The position numbers and the translations under genes are program-made. Shown here piece by piece: positions 44,672 through 56,785 of a stretch of DNA of 64,000 nt. Within the stretch, counting starts at the first letter, position 1, and each line of letters starts with the position of its first letter. The notes under the pieces are model-generated. The model saw only the letters and a program-made list of their open reading frames with translations, was not told the origin of the DNA and searched no databases. Source of the stretch: Stromatinia cepivora (taxonomy: Eukaryota; Ascomycota; Leotiomycetes; Helotiales; Sclerotiniaceae); assembly GCA_014898415.1 (NCBI GenBank), contig RCTD01000004.1, positions 495,001 to 559,000 on the forward strand, written 5' to 3'.

Positions 44672-47600
44672 ATGGAAACACAATATGCGTCTTACTTAGA
44701 AGAATATAGTACGGGATGTCAAATTCTCCTCCAAGAAGGCCTTTACATACAAGGTACGCGCAAATTTAATTACCTTTATCCTATCCCCATACAAATGGTT
44801 TCCCTCAGCTTAATTGGTATTATTTCGCTCACTATCGCAAAAAGATCAGACTCGGAGACGAATCGCGCAGCAGCCGTCCGATTGGTTCCACCCGAACCCC
44901 CTCAACTTTTGGGACAATTGGAGGATGATGAAGGAGAACAACCGAATTATGATCATGAGTATGGTTACAATAAGAATGATGATGACAAAATTTATTCACA
45001 AACTCCTTTTCCCACCCAGCCAGCCCATATTCTTTCTCCTGGTCATTCTAATAGTAAAGGCCAATATTTCTATGGTAGGGAAGGTTCCACCTCAGATTCA
45101 GGCGAGTTTCATCAGATGCCCAAAACTCAACCACTGTCAATCACTCCCCAAGGCACGTCCAGTGGAACGCATAACACACCCCAAATTACCACTCCTGCGA
45201 CAATATCCTCCAGGAAGCCTAGACCCCAGTCAAGAAAGCGCCTTGTCGTCAAGGTTGGTGATGGAAAGACGTTTTCTCTCGTACCGCATGATGAGCCCCA
45301 ACCCAACGACGACAGTAGATTGCTTTCCCTATCCACTAAAACATCATCCTCCTCTGTGCAAGATTTCGATCAGTCTATCATCTCATGCACAAATACAGAC
45401 TCCACATACACAGCCGCACCTAGTACGGCAACACCTAGAAAGTCGATATCCGCAGATCATATAAGCTGTTCGTCCTCGGAGTTCTCGATTGTGGGTGGTG
45501 TTAGAAAAGTACCCAAGACACCAGACCAAAAAGGAAAATCTTCAGCGCCCGACTACCCACTCCCTCCTTTGCCAGAAACATCGCAAGAGCGTCACTCACA
45601 CGAACTTTCTACGAAACCGTCATTCCTTTCAACAACCTCGACTGCAACTGAAGCCACTAACTGGAAGGTTCATAGTAATATTCCGGAATCAACTTACGAG
45701 TCTGTGTTTGCTACAACCCCCACTGAACCTAATTTTGAAGTTCTCAATCAATCCGTTCTTGAACAGTCCACTCCTTCAACCACTATCCATCATCCGCGCG
45801 AAGAGTCAATTCAGGAGTCTCTTCAGGAGTCTACAGGAACTGTTATTCATCGACCTCAAACATCGCAAACATATCAAACGTCATCTGCGAGTAACTCTGA
45901 TAATTCCAACTATCAACTTCACGAAGAATCTGTTTCAGGCTCAGTCATCTACAGACCACAACATCGTCCTCAATTGTCAACTAGCACCTCCGGCTACTCG
46001 AGCTCGAATTATCCGAACTCGAATTATCAGATACATGAGCCAGACACTCCAACCTCAGTAGTCTTCAGACCCCAACATCGACCCCAATTATCTACAAGCA
46101 CAACTGGGGATAATACTAATTACGAAGTTCATCGTGGCCGTACCCGAGACCGCTCCGAATCACTCGCCGACTCCTTTCTCGAAGCTTCATTTTCAAGTGG
46201 CTCCAATTACCGCGTACATCAACAATCTGACAAAGAGTCAACCGCTTCATCTGTTGTCCGTAGACCTAGAGCTCGAGCAGCGACCACTTCGTCTAGCGAA
46301 CAGGAAAACTACGTTTTCCACGAAGAACTTTCGAGATCTGTATCTCTTTCGAGCGGACAAGGCCCAGCACCCAAATATTCCCAAGAATCTCTCCGTATTC
46401 CTGCTTTAAAAAACAAGAAGAGGTCGAATGATAATTTCGGTTACTACAAGTCAAGATCGCGAGAGACGTTGAAATCAAGATCAAATCACTCGCTACACAG
46501 TCGAGCCAATTCTCTAGCATCATTATCAACAATCCATACTCAACCCGACGCACAACGAGCAATTGTGGCGAGCGGATCAATAGTCAATTTACCCGCACAA
46601 ATTCAACTCCAGAAACCAAAAGGATTAAGTTCATGGGCAGAGTTGCCAAGTCCCACGAGTCCCCATATGAACGAGACTCCGCATCAATGGAGCTCACAGC
46701 TTTCCACTGTGCCCTCCGTCTCCGAGGGGACGGGCACCGAACGAGGTTCTCGAGCTTGGTCCGACAGTATGGGAAGAAGGAGCAGTGTATTCCCCAGTCT
46801 CCCAAGTCGCGGCAGTCGCGGCAGTCGCAATGTTCTCAGTATCAGTTCCTCTCAAGGGATAGAAGATGCGTTGGCAAGATCCAGAAGCGATTCAATGGAT
46901 CCTCCACGTCCGACATGGACACGCAGTGGTCGAGGTTTGAGCAGTTCGTCTATTCCTGTGATAGGTGATTATGACGAATATGGTGATGGTATCACCGCCA
47001 TGCAAGACATGCGCACTCGTCCATCCAGGAATAGATTATCCGGCATGTTCAACACCGGGGCACCCGATACCTCCCGTACACACACCATGCGCTCATCAAT
47101 AAGTTCACGCTCCAACAGTCTTCTCGCAAACTCGATCCCCACCTGGGCAAGACTCTACTATGGAAGTGGAGAACGTCGCTTTCTAGGTTACAGACCCGAG
47201 AGTTCCAGTGGCGGAACCCCAAGTCGCAACGGCTCCTTCAGCGTGAGAAGCGGATCCCCAAATACAGAGAATTTCCCAGATGAACTCCATAGTCCACGTC
47301 GTCGCCCACGAGAAGGTCATCCACATATGCGAGGTTTCTCCCAACAATCCATGGAAATCACCCCCTTACCCAGCTCAGCCCAAGGTGCCGGCCGTCTAAG
47401 GACCCGATCTCTCATTTCCAGCGTCTGGTCTCCACATCTCCGCACCGACCGTCGTGCAGCCCGTCAATCCCCCTGGGAACCCCCTCAAATCAATTTCTCC
47501 ACCGAAGGCGGATTTTTCGGCCGTCGAAATATCCAAGTCGTTCTCTTCATCGCCGGATTCCTTCTCCCTTTTTCCTGGATGATCGCCGCTCTACTTCCTC

Positions 47601-47917
47601 TTCCTAAAATGCCCATCTCTGAGATGCGCGAGCGTGAAGATAGTACTGGAGATCTGACGCAGCCACACGATGTGGAAAGTCGCGGTGTAAATGATTATGT
47701 GAGGCAATTTGGGCCGTTGGACGAGGCACGATATGAGAGTGCTAGATGGTGGAGAAATCTTAATCGATGGATGAGCGTGGTGGGATTAGTGATTATTGTT
47801 GTTATTGTAAGTTTCTTGTTTGCATTCCTATCTATGAATTTCTTTCATGTGTGGATCGCAAGCTAATATCTATACTAGATCGTTCTCGCTATCGAAGGAA
47901 CTCAAAAGGGATGGTAA
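44672..47917 (+). CDS. Large serine-rich membrane protein of unknown function
   Basis: Fungal 'serine-rich protein' type; no function can be assigned. Exons 44672-47806 and 47879-47917 (intron 72 nt) give 1057 residues. The start is uncertain: residues 1-57 differ in character from the block that follows (KRSDSETNRAAAVRLVPPEP), so an upstream exon or a later start is possible. Residues about 100-940 are disordered, Ser/Thr/Pro-rich. Degenerate repeats lie at about 335-560: an aromatic-centred NY(x)(V/L/I)H(E/Q) word followed by SV(I/V)xRP(Q). Near the C-terminus the sequence turns conserved: a membrane segment (IQVVLFIAGFLLPFSWMIAA), a loop with RYESARWWRNLNRWMS, and a second segment (VVGLVIIVVI) joined by the intron to IVLAIEGTQKGW. 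The likely topology is two membrane spans with a long cytosolic N-terminus. Confidence 0.82.
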
Positions 47918-48635
47918 ATCCCTCTAATCCCCAACTTAATCTCCACATCCACCTCCTCACCTCCTCCACCCCCAACACCCATAACGACACTCACCGACCC
48001 CGGCAAACACACCCCATAGATTAACGACACCTTACAAATCAGAGCCCCCTACCCAGCAACCAGGGGATCCCTCTAATAACGATTCCAACGACCAAACATT
48101 ACTTACGACTTTCTCAGTGGTTAACAACCCCGGTCTAGACTTTGAGATTTTTGAGACTTTTTGAGATTCTGAGATTCTTTTCTTACTTTTACTTTTGAGC
48201 GCGCGCGCAAGGAAATTATTTATATACATATATATTAGCATTATACCCTTTCTTATGGAAAGAAAAGCTTTGGTTTTGCATGGATGGATGCATGGATGTT
48301 GTATGTGGGATAATTTTTATTATTGATGATGAAAAAATGCATAGGATGGGACTGGATTGGTCCTGTAATGCGATGGCGATGATGGCGCTATTGTGCTTGT
48401 ATATATTGATTGATGGATGTTGGATTGACTGATTGATTGATAGAAAGAAAGAAAGAAAGAAATTTAATGTTTCATGATAAGCATATTATTATTTTCATGT
48501 TTTGATATGTGTTTGTATTGTGAATATCTCGTAATGTGTACGCAAGGTATACTGATTCCGCTATCTAACCTCTATACACCCGTAAGGGCCTCTGGAATTA
48601 CACAGACACCCATCGTTACACCCTTCCAAGTTCCC
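47918..48635. other. Convergent intergenic gap with simple repeats
   Basis: 718 nt between convergent genes. Contains (gaaa)x5 at 48443-48462 beside a gattgattgatt run, repeated tggatg words at 48280-48297, and gcgcgcgcgc at 48199-48208. No gene. Confidence 0.55.
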
Positions 48636-50492
48636 TTACTTCAACTCTACCTTCCCCTTTCTCTTCCTCGCCTGAATCTCCGCCATTGCCTCCTCAATCG
48701 CCTCGTCAAAATCTCTCGATGGATCAGCTGGTAAACCCAGAACTGGTTCCTTACCATTCAAACTCTCCATACTGGCTGAACGTTTCAATCCTTCATTTGC
48801 CTTGCTAGTTCTCTCACTCACCATCTTCATCAAATGACGTTTAGCAGGTGAAGCAAAGAAGGCGGTTGAGAGGACGGTGCCGATGACAGCGTAGAAATAG
48901 ACGCGTGACCAAACGAGGAATGAAGCGGGGAGAGTGAGGAGTATAAATGGAGCGACTGTAAAGGAGAATGCGAGTTGAGTGGCTAGCCAGGAGAAAATGT
49001 CATAGTAAAGTTTTTGAGATGTGGGTTGTGATGTTTTGGGGTCGATGAAAAAGGGGCGGAAACATCTTCGGAAGTCTAGGTGGATGTTTAGTCATGAAAT
49101 TAATGTAGGGGAAAGGGAACATACTCTTTGCAACCGTTTGGATGAAACTGGCCAAAATGAACGCAAAATAATAACCAGGGAAAAATCCGTGCCAGAAAGC
49201 ACTGGTTACGAAAGTTGCCATACTAGCTCTGAAACCAGGCTTTTTACCCTTGGGGGTAACTCGAAGATAAATATAGTTTCGAAGCCAATTGTTCGTGTTT
49301 ATATTCCAGTTCCCAAGATATGCACGAGTATTTTGGGCTGTTTCAACTCCCCATGGGTCAACATTGCGGAGTCTGTCCCAAGAGACTTTGCCAGTAACCG
49401 GATCGATACCCTTGTACCCAAGTCCTGAGAGGATACATGCACCCTCGGTCAATGCCCATACACCATAATACTTCAACCGGGCAGTCATACCGACCATGTG
49501 AAGTACAAACACACGACGAGCAAAACCATAAGTCATGTATTCATCCCCAGTCAAGAGATCAGGCCAGTACCAGGCCGAGAGCTTTAGGAAAAGGAGGATC
49601 CAAGACAGACCAGCAGCAGCTTTCCACATTGCGGGAGTGGCACTCCTTGGGATTTTTCTCAACTTCCGAGTTGGAGCTTTCTTTGAAGGATCGACACCAG
49701 CAGGGACCTCGAACATTGTGGTTGTAATCCACTGCTTATAATCGACATAATCGAACGCCGGGCCTGCGAAAAGAGATGGAAAGAAGAGGACATATCCAGC
49801 GTAATCCAGTAAGCTTGGAAGTTGTCTGATTGCTCTTTCATTTTGAAACTCTGACAATTCTGCTTCAGGTTGTCGGCCATCTGCAACGTTCCAACAGAAT
49901 GCAGAGAGTTTCATAACCAGAACCATTTGAGCCCCAGTAATATCCACAAGTCCCGGATCATTAACGAATTGTCGAGCCAGCTGGTTTACTGACAAATGTC
50001 CCATCAAAAACACGAAGCCAATCCATGGCATAAAAGGACCTTGCACATACTTTGCGATGCAGTATGCCCCGATAGAACTAATAGCCAGTGTCCTTGTACC
50101 AGCCCATAAATCGAAGAGTCCAAGAAGATAAAATGAGGAAACCCTGACAGTAAATCCATTAGCAAAAATAGATAGAAATGTGCTATATAAGTAATTTACG
50201 TACCCAATAATAAAGAGATTCTTTAAAGCAGGCTTTGAGTCTGGAAGTCGTTTCAAGAGCCCTGCAAATGGATATGACAGGAGGAAGGAAGTGATGAGTT
50301 TCACTGTCTGATATTAGGATTGAGCCCGAATCCTGGATATTGAGCCCATATTGTTGGCTTTAATACATACATTCATCAGTCGTGGCCCCCAGAATTCCTG
50401 CGGCATATGTAAAAGCTGCATAGGTATATGTCAGTAGTCTACGTCACATATCTTTGATGTAGAGAGCCTTACGAGCATCGATATATGGTAAC
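48636..50492 (-). CDS. ALE1: MBOAT lysophospholipid acyltransferase (ALE1/LPT1)
   Basis: ER/MAM enzyme that reacylates lysophospholipids from acyl-CoA. Four exons: 50492-50471, 50415-50371, 50303-49125 and 49075-48636, with phases 1, 1 and 1, giving 561 residues. The two tiny 5' exons encode MLPYIDAPFTYAAGILGATT, joined to DELKLITSFLLSYPFAGLLK as in other Ale1 proteins. There are about ten membrane segments. MBOAT motifs: NINTNNWLRNYIYLR, and TSAFWHGFFPGYYFAF with the active-site His. The cytosolic C-terminus is charged (about 490-561) and ends with a Lys-rich stretch. All motifs intact. Confidence 0.94.
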
Positions 50493-51061
50493 ATTGTTGG
50501 CGATGTAGAGTTTCAATGTACTATAAGACAAATGAAGGTATTATAAAGCTATCATTTCTCCATCAGTGAATTTGGAATTGTATCTTTAGCAAAAAAAGAA
50601 CAAATACTAGGATCTTCTGAACTTCCTTGGTATTATTTTTATTTACTTGCAATTGAATCATCCATTCATTCGGCTGGCGTCCACGTGATAGGCGTCCCCT
50701 ACCCCAATGTGATCATCCATACAATAGCTTGTTTCTGCCGGGCGGTGGACTATACTTAGTGGGATAATGCCAGGATGACGGACGGGCCTTGCCTCGCTCC
50801 CGAGCCTTGCTTCCTCTGCTTCCTCTGCCTCGTCTGGAACTTCTAAATAGCTAAAACTACATGCAAACCACGTTGCGTTTTCAAAGCCTTCTTCCAGTAC
50901 CAACAACGAATATACACGAAAGGTGTTTTTATGACCTACACAGTACCTTGCGATTCCGATAATCTACAATTCGTAGTGTGATACGATACGAGACGAGATA
51001 TGCTTATGCGACATTAATACCTTCCAAGCTCTCCCACCATCACCTCTAAATAACAAACACG
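50493..51061. promoter_or_regulatory. Shared 5' region of ALE1 and VPS45
   Basis: Divergent promoter gap of 569 nt. A CACGTG E-box occurs at 50682-50687 (gtccacgtgatagg). Two short minus-strand frames here look fortuitous. Confidence 0.4.
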
Positions 51062-52896
51062 ATGGATGTCGTTCAAGCTGTGTCGGGGTATATTTCGAAG
51101 ATGGTGTCTGCAGGAGATGGAACTTCCGGGACACCATCTGCGAAGATGAAGGTCCTGTTACTGGATAGTGATACCGTGTCCATTGTTTCCACAGCAATCA
51201 CACAATCTGCGCTTCTGAACCACGAAGTATACCTCATAGACAGGTTGGACAATCAAAACAGGGAGAAAATGCGCCATCTAAAATGCCTATGTTTTGTTCG
51301 ACCGTCGGCAGATTCTATACAATTCCTAATTGACGAATTTCGAGATCCCAAATATGGCGAATACAATCTGTACTTCAGTAATGTGGTGAAGAAGTCATCC
51401 CTGGAGCGATTAGCAGAAGCAGATGATCATGAGGTGGTCAAATTGGTCCAGGAACACTTTGCAGATTATATTGTTGTGAATCCGGATTTATTTACATTTG
51501 ACCTCGGATTTCCAAAGCAACGAATATGGAGTTCCAACCCGGAGATGTGGAATCCAGATGCATTACAACGTACTACTGAAGGACTCATTGCGGTGTTACT
51601 ATCTTTGAGGAAGAAACCCCTTATTCGATACGAGAAAAATAGTTTACTGGCAAAGAAGCTGGCTACAGAAGTACGGTATCATATTGCTCAGGAAGATCAG
51701 TTGTTCGATTTCAGGAAAGTGGATACTCCTCCTATATTGTTGATATTGGATCGAAGGGATGACCCTATAACACCGCTCTTAACACAATGGACATATCAGG
51801 CAATGGTTCATGAACTTCTTGGAATAAAGAATGGGAGAGTCGACCTTAGCGAGGTACCAGACATTCGACCTGAGTTGAAGGAAGTAGTATTATCTCAAGA
51901 CCAGGATCCATTCTTCAAGAAGAACATGTACCTCAATTTTGGTGATCTTGGTGGCAACATCAAAGATTATGTCGAGCAATATCAATCAAGAACAAAAAAT
52001 AGCTCCAATATTGAGTCTATAGCTGACATGAAGCGCTTCATCGAAGAGTACCCCGAATTTCGCAAACTTTCTGGCAATGTCAGTAAGCACGTTACCCTTG
52101 TTGGTGAGTTAAGTAGAATGGTTGGTTCAGAAAATCTATTGGAAGTTAGTGAAGTTGAGCAGAGTTTGGCATGTAATGATGCTCATGCAAGTGATCTAAA
52201 AGTGAGTCACAACTTGAGTTTACATCACTGGTCCCTTGCTAACAAATATTGTAGAACGTGCAAAGATTAATCCAATCTCCGACTGTAACTCCCGATAACA
52301 AGCTGAGACTCGTTGCACTGTACTCACTTCGATATGAAAAACACCCTTCAAATGCATTACCAATCCTTGTTGACCTCCTTGGTGCAGCTGGAAACGTTCC
52401 TCAAAGACGCATCGATCTCGTAGCGAAGCTCCTCATTTACCATTCTTCCTTGCAACTGAGCCAATCTACAGGGGGCATTTCCGACATGTTCGAGTCCTCG
52501 AACATATTCTCTGGAGCTCGGGACCGATTTAAGGGACTGAAAGGTGTAGAAAATGTGTATACACAGCATTCACCACGACTCGAATTAACACTCCAAGACT
52601 TAATCAAGGGAAAGTTGCGTGATCAGCAATATCCCTTCGTTGAAGGTGGAGGAACGACTCGAGATAAGCCCCAGGATATCGTAGTTTTCATAATTGGTGG
52701 AGCAACTTTCGAAGAGGCAAAATGCATATCTCAAATCAATGCCTCTTCACCGGGTATCAGAGTAGTTTTAGGAGGTACTTCGATTCACAACAGCACGACT
52801 TTCTTGGAGGAAATGGAGGATGCTGTATCCTTATGGCCTGAACCTGCTCCATCGACTGCTGCTGGAAGGTTACGAAAAGAGACAGGAAGACGTTGA
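51062..52896 (+). CDS. VPS45: Sec1/Munc18 protein Vps45
   Basis: Binds the syntaxin Tlg2/Pep12-type SNAREs and drives fusion in Golgi-to-endosome traffic. Exons 51062-52201 and 52255-52896 (intron 53 nt) give 593 residues, the normal SM-protein length. Domain 1 begins about residue 28 with MKVLLLDSDTVSIVST and has EVYLIDRLDNQNREKM and LKCLCFVRPSADSIQFLIDE. Then come LILDRRDDPITPLLTQWTYQ and MVHELLGIKNGRVDL, characteristic of Vps45. The region after the intron (RLIQSPTVTPDNKLRLVALY) and the late block DIVVFIIGGATFEEAKCI complete the fold. The C-terminal tail is short and basic. Intact. Confidence 0.96.
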
Positions 52897-53761
52897 ACAA
52901 GGAGGATATCCAAGAATCTTGGCGATAGGTCGGATATTACTTATATTAGGAGGCTGCACGGGATCAAGCACCTGTCATTTCGATACACAAAATATCCTTT
53001 GGTCATTGACAACACAATTTGGGCAGGAAGTCCTCTGTTTATTTTGTTTCAAAGGTGGATTTGTTGTCTTTGTAAATATTGATCAACATGGTCGCATCAT
53101 CAGGCAAGGGCCAGTGGGGGGGGCTCGCCAATGCATTTGGTGAATGCTATTGGAACTGCCCTTAGAAGCCTATGATCGCGTTCATAACGGCATCCTACCG
53201 GATTCGCTCATATCCCATAGGTGCTACTACTATGCGCTTCCATATAGATAAGCTCTCGGGGACACGTCAATTGTCCCCACCTAGCCTAAAACCGTACGAT
53301 GAATTGAAAACCTGGCTAGAAAATTTCAAGTCGGACGTTCGAAGATAGTTTGGCCCTTGGCAAACGCGATGAGATAATGCATTACCCATCGCAATCTAGG
53401 CGCATGGGGTGAGGGGTTCTGGAAGGCGGGGAAAGGGGGTCTGGTACTTGTTGGATGTGATTATGGAATGGCAATCTGTTGTCTAGATTGATGATGAAAG
53501 TTAGGGATATCTTATCCGAATATTTGGCTGGAGATGCTCGAGCCATTATGAACCACAAACACTACCTACGAACGCCAAAGGAGAGAGGTTAAATAGAAGT
53601 CAAGCTGGAGCATTCTTAAACATATGGCCAGGGTTGACCATTAGCAAATGTGTTGAGCAGCGCTCCACGGAAGAAAATTATAAGTAGCGCAAATAATAAA
53701 CACATATCATTCCCGCCCCCACACATGTGATTAGTTATACACAAATCCCCACACATATCTC
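52897..53761. other. Convergent intergenic gap after VPS45
   Basis: 865 nt between convergent genes. An open frame continues past the VPS45 stop in another frame (to 53143) and is a shadow. No repeats or RNA genes recognised. Confidence 0.45.
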
Positions 53762-55749
53762 CTACTGACTCTTCTGCTTCCTCCTCTTTTCCTCCGCCTT
53801 ATACCTAAATCCATGCGCTACAAGCATGTAATTACCGAAAAATTCCTCGGCAAAATCGTCGAATTTTACATATTCGGCTCCTAGCCGATAGGCGGCTGCG
53901 ATACCTGATACGAGGGCCAGTTCGTGCATATTCTGTTGAAGTTGTTAGTATTGTGTTGTGTTGTGAATCTTCATTGTTTTCTCTTTCGATACCAAGTCTA
54001 GACTTTGGAGGAAAGGAAACCCAGAAGGAAATAGGAAGTGAAGATTATAAGAAGGAAAAAGAAAGGGAAAAAAAGAAGAGAGAAGAAAAACATACAACCA
54101 AAGTCCAACTCCCGGCAAACCAAGTACGATTCTTCCCATTGATCCACATCATACCCGGCACGACGCGCGCATAATGTTGCCAGCGATGTCCAAGCTGATG
54201 CCACCATTTCTTCTCGATGATTTTATCAGGGGAGATCTCGTCGATGGTCCAGGCGTCGCGGTTCGAGGCGTCGAGGAAAATGGATTGGAAGACGTGTTGT
54301 TCGTAGGGCATGGGTGCGATTTCGGAGGCGTGGTCGGACCGGAATTGGTGTTGGTAGTTTGTGCAGCTGGGGGAGGGGTTAGTTGGGTGTTTATGGGGGA
54401 GGGGAGGGACGGAGAGGGATAGGGAAGGGAGGAAATGAGGGTAGGAAGGGGAGTTGGAACGTACTCGAAGGACATTTCGATTTTTTTAGGGTCGTGCGCG
54501 TAGGATTTCGTGTAATACATGGGTCGGTAACCACTTGGTTCATTATCGACACCGCGTTGTTCGCCTTTTGAAAAAGCGATTTGGTCTTTTTGGGCGCGGG
54601 ACTTTGGTTCGGCGCAGAGAGAGGGGTCAAATTCCGTTTCGTAGTGTTTGCGGAAGTATTCATGGTCGGAGCTAGGAGGTTGTTAGTGGGCGTATTTGGC
54701 GGTAGGATGTGAGGTGAGTAAGGGTAGTGAGTGACTCACTGGGTTATTGTTATGTCGTCGTAGAATCTTGTCATGATGGTTAGTTCATGAGCTTTATGAC
54801 GGAAATCAATTTTAACATACCTGGCTCCTCCAAGCACGAATTTCTCCTTCAAAGTGGCGGTCCTACCAAGGATTTTAAGTGCATCGTCGGCTAATACACA
54901 CATCACCAATTCATCAAATGTTTCTGTCTTTGAGGTTGGCCCTGTATGTTCTCCTTTTCTATCATTTGCATCCGGGTCAAATGGCCGTGTGCTCATCACG
55001 ATACCCTTTTCATTTCGTTGAATAATTTCCGTAACATCAGTTCTAAGGCGAATATCAACACCCTTAGACTCAAGATCTTTCCTCCAATCTTCGTAGAAAT
55101 TATGAAGATTAGGGAAGGTCAACATTTGAGGTAAGTTTGGTAAAAGTGTATCTGGATCATAGTCCCATAGTTTCATATTCTTATCATCAAATAAACGCTC
55201 TAATATGGCACATGATACATTTGCAGTTTGGTTGCCCGTACCGAGGAATAGAGCGATGAGAGGATAAACCATCTTATCACCGAAATCTTTGCTGAAAAAG
55301 AACATCTTGAGCATGATTCGAATAGGAATTACACCTATTATAGGCATCGTCCACTTGATAATCTTCAACACTTTGCCGAATTTCTTGATATCGCTAGAGA
55401 AGCGTTCGACAAGATGACTCGGGAAACAATTGGTCCAGAATCCATCTTTGCCTTTGCCGAATGCGACTTGGAGTTTGATACCTTGAGCTTCATGACCATA
55501 TCGTTTGAAGAATTCGCAGGTATGTTTGAAGATAGGTGAGCCGCCTTGGACACCATCGTTCATCCAGTCAGTGCCAAATTTATCTTTGTCAAGAGATATG
55601 GATGTTGCTTGACCTCCTGTTACACCCATCCGTTCAATCATAGTGACTTTGAATTTGTCTAGATGTTGTGCAAGCGTACTAGCACACGCCATTCCTGCAG
55701 CTCCAGCTCCAATTATCACAATATGTTTCCTTTGGTCGGTTGAGGCCAT
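53762..55749 (-). CDS. FAD-dependent amine-oxidase-type oxidoreductase
   Basis: A flavoprotein of the NAD(P)-binding Rossmann/amino-oxidase superfamily; the substrate is unknown. Five exons: 55749-54821, 54766-54740 (a 27-nt microexon), 54671-54465, 54366-54096 and 53932-53762, all in phase, give 534 residues. The dinucleotide-binding motif HIVIIGAGAAGMACASTLAQ lies at about 9-28, and an acidic strand end (VTMIERM) follows. The GG motif is in MGVTGGQATSI. Later blocks: VLADDALKILGR, GGARFYDDITITH across introns 1 and 2, then GYRPMYYTKSYAHDPKKIEM, WFAGSWTLV and, after the last intron, NMHELALVSGIAAAYRLGAE. That last block is the usual C-terminal FAD-contact helix with a preceding Trp/Gly-rich strand. 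An ATG at 55797 is an alternative start. It could be a lipid or polyamine oxidase; the sequence does not say. Confidence 0.82.
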
Positions 55750-56785
55750 ATTATAGTGATAGAGCGAAAGAAAGTAAAAATGATAGTAAGCTCTCAAGAG
55801 GACTTCTCTCTTGCAACTTGAGTGGATTATTAAACTAATAGATTATGATGAAACAAAAGAGATTACAGAAAAATTAAGAAGATTCCTTACATCTGAGACT
55901 TTTGACACTAGTATAAGAGTATTTTTGTTGATGTTTGAAGCATTAGCACTTTCAACCACCACTCATAGACGTCATGATTCATCAAGCTTCCCCACCCAAT
56001 CCTAATTCAATCTTAGATATTGAGAACTCAAAAGTCTATTTAATTTGAACTGAATATCACGGAATCTTTTTTCAATGAAATATATGCTGCTTTCGGGGTT
56101 TCTCATTATCCGAACTACATGTAATATTTGAGAAGTTTATACTCAACTCGGGAGTCAGGTGTATGGTGTATGTGTTCGCTGTGTGTTTCTCCTTCGAAAT
56201 GAAACTTCACAACTCTTCATCATCTCTAGACACCGGCTGAGGAACACTATCAGCTTCTATTATAGCAACGAAATGTAGGAATGCGTTTACAATTTCAAGT
56301 CGATATAGGTAAGAAAGTTTGCCCTTCACATTTCCTAATTATGCTTTTGTCTACCGTTCTGCATTGCTTTATCGTGCTTTGTGACTATCCACCTGCCGAG
56401 ACGGGGTCATCCAAAGTTTCTGCCGATAATCTCACCGCTTTTCTATCCGACATTGATAAGTTGCAACCAACAATGATCATTCTCATAATCTCTTGTTTTA
56501 CTGGTACGTAATTTTCACACGATCCGGTTTTCGGGATATATCTATAAACCAATATTACCTCTTGGATAACGAACGTGTATGAATGAGTATGAGACTGGTT
56601 ATCTATTAAATTGCGGGGAGAATTCAGTCGACACCACTGACAAATCCAATCGAAGCCAATCCAATCGAAGCCACGTACTGCGATGAGGTGGTTATCATGA
56701 ATTTGTAGGTCTATCTTTAATCAGTTAAGTATTGTTCATTCCCTTCTGCATGTTACACACAATTTGCATCTTTCCTCTGTCAAAG
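55750..56785. promoter_or_regulatory. Divergent region between the flavoprotein and sphingomyelinase genes
   Basis: 1.04 kb. A plus-strand frame 56281-56511 (76 codons; hydrophobic, DNLTAFLSDIDKLQPT) has an ATG and a donor-like gtacgtaa at its end. It might be a small exon or relic, but nothing supports it further. The word ccaatcgaagcca is duplicated at 56647-56671. Confidence 0.4.

Noticed and set aside
46633..46968. 111-codon frame inside the serine-rich gene
   Set aside because: Shadow in another frame of the long exon.
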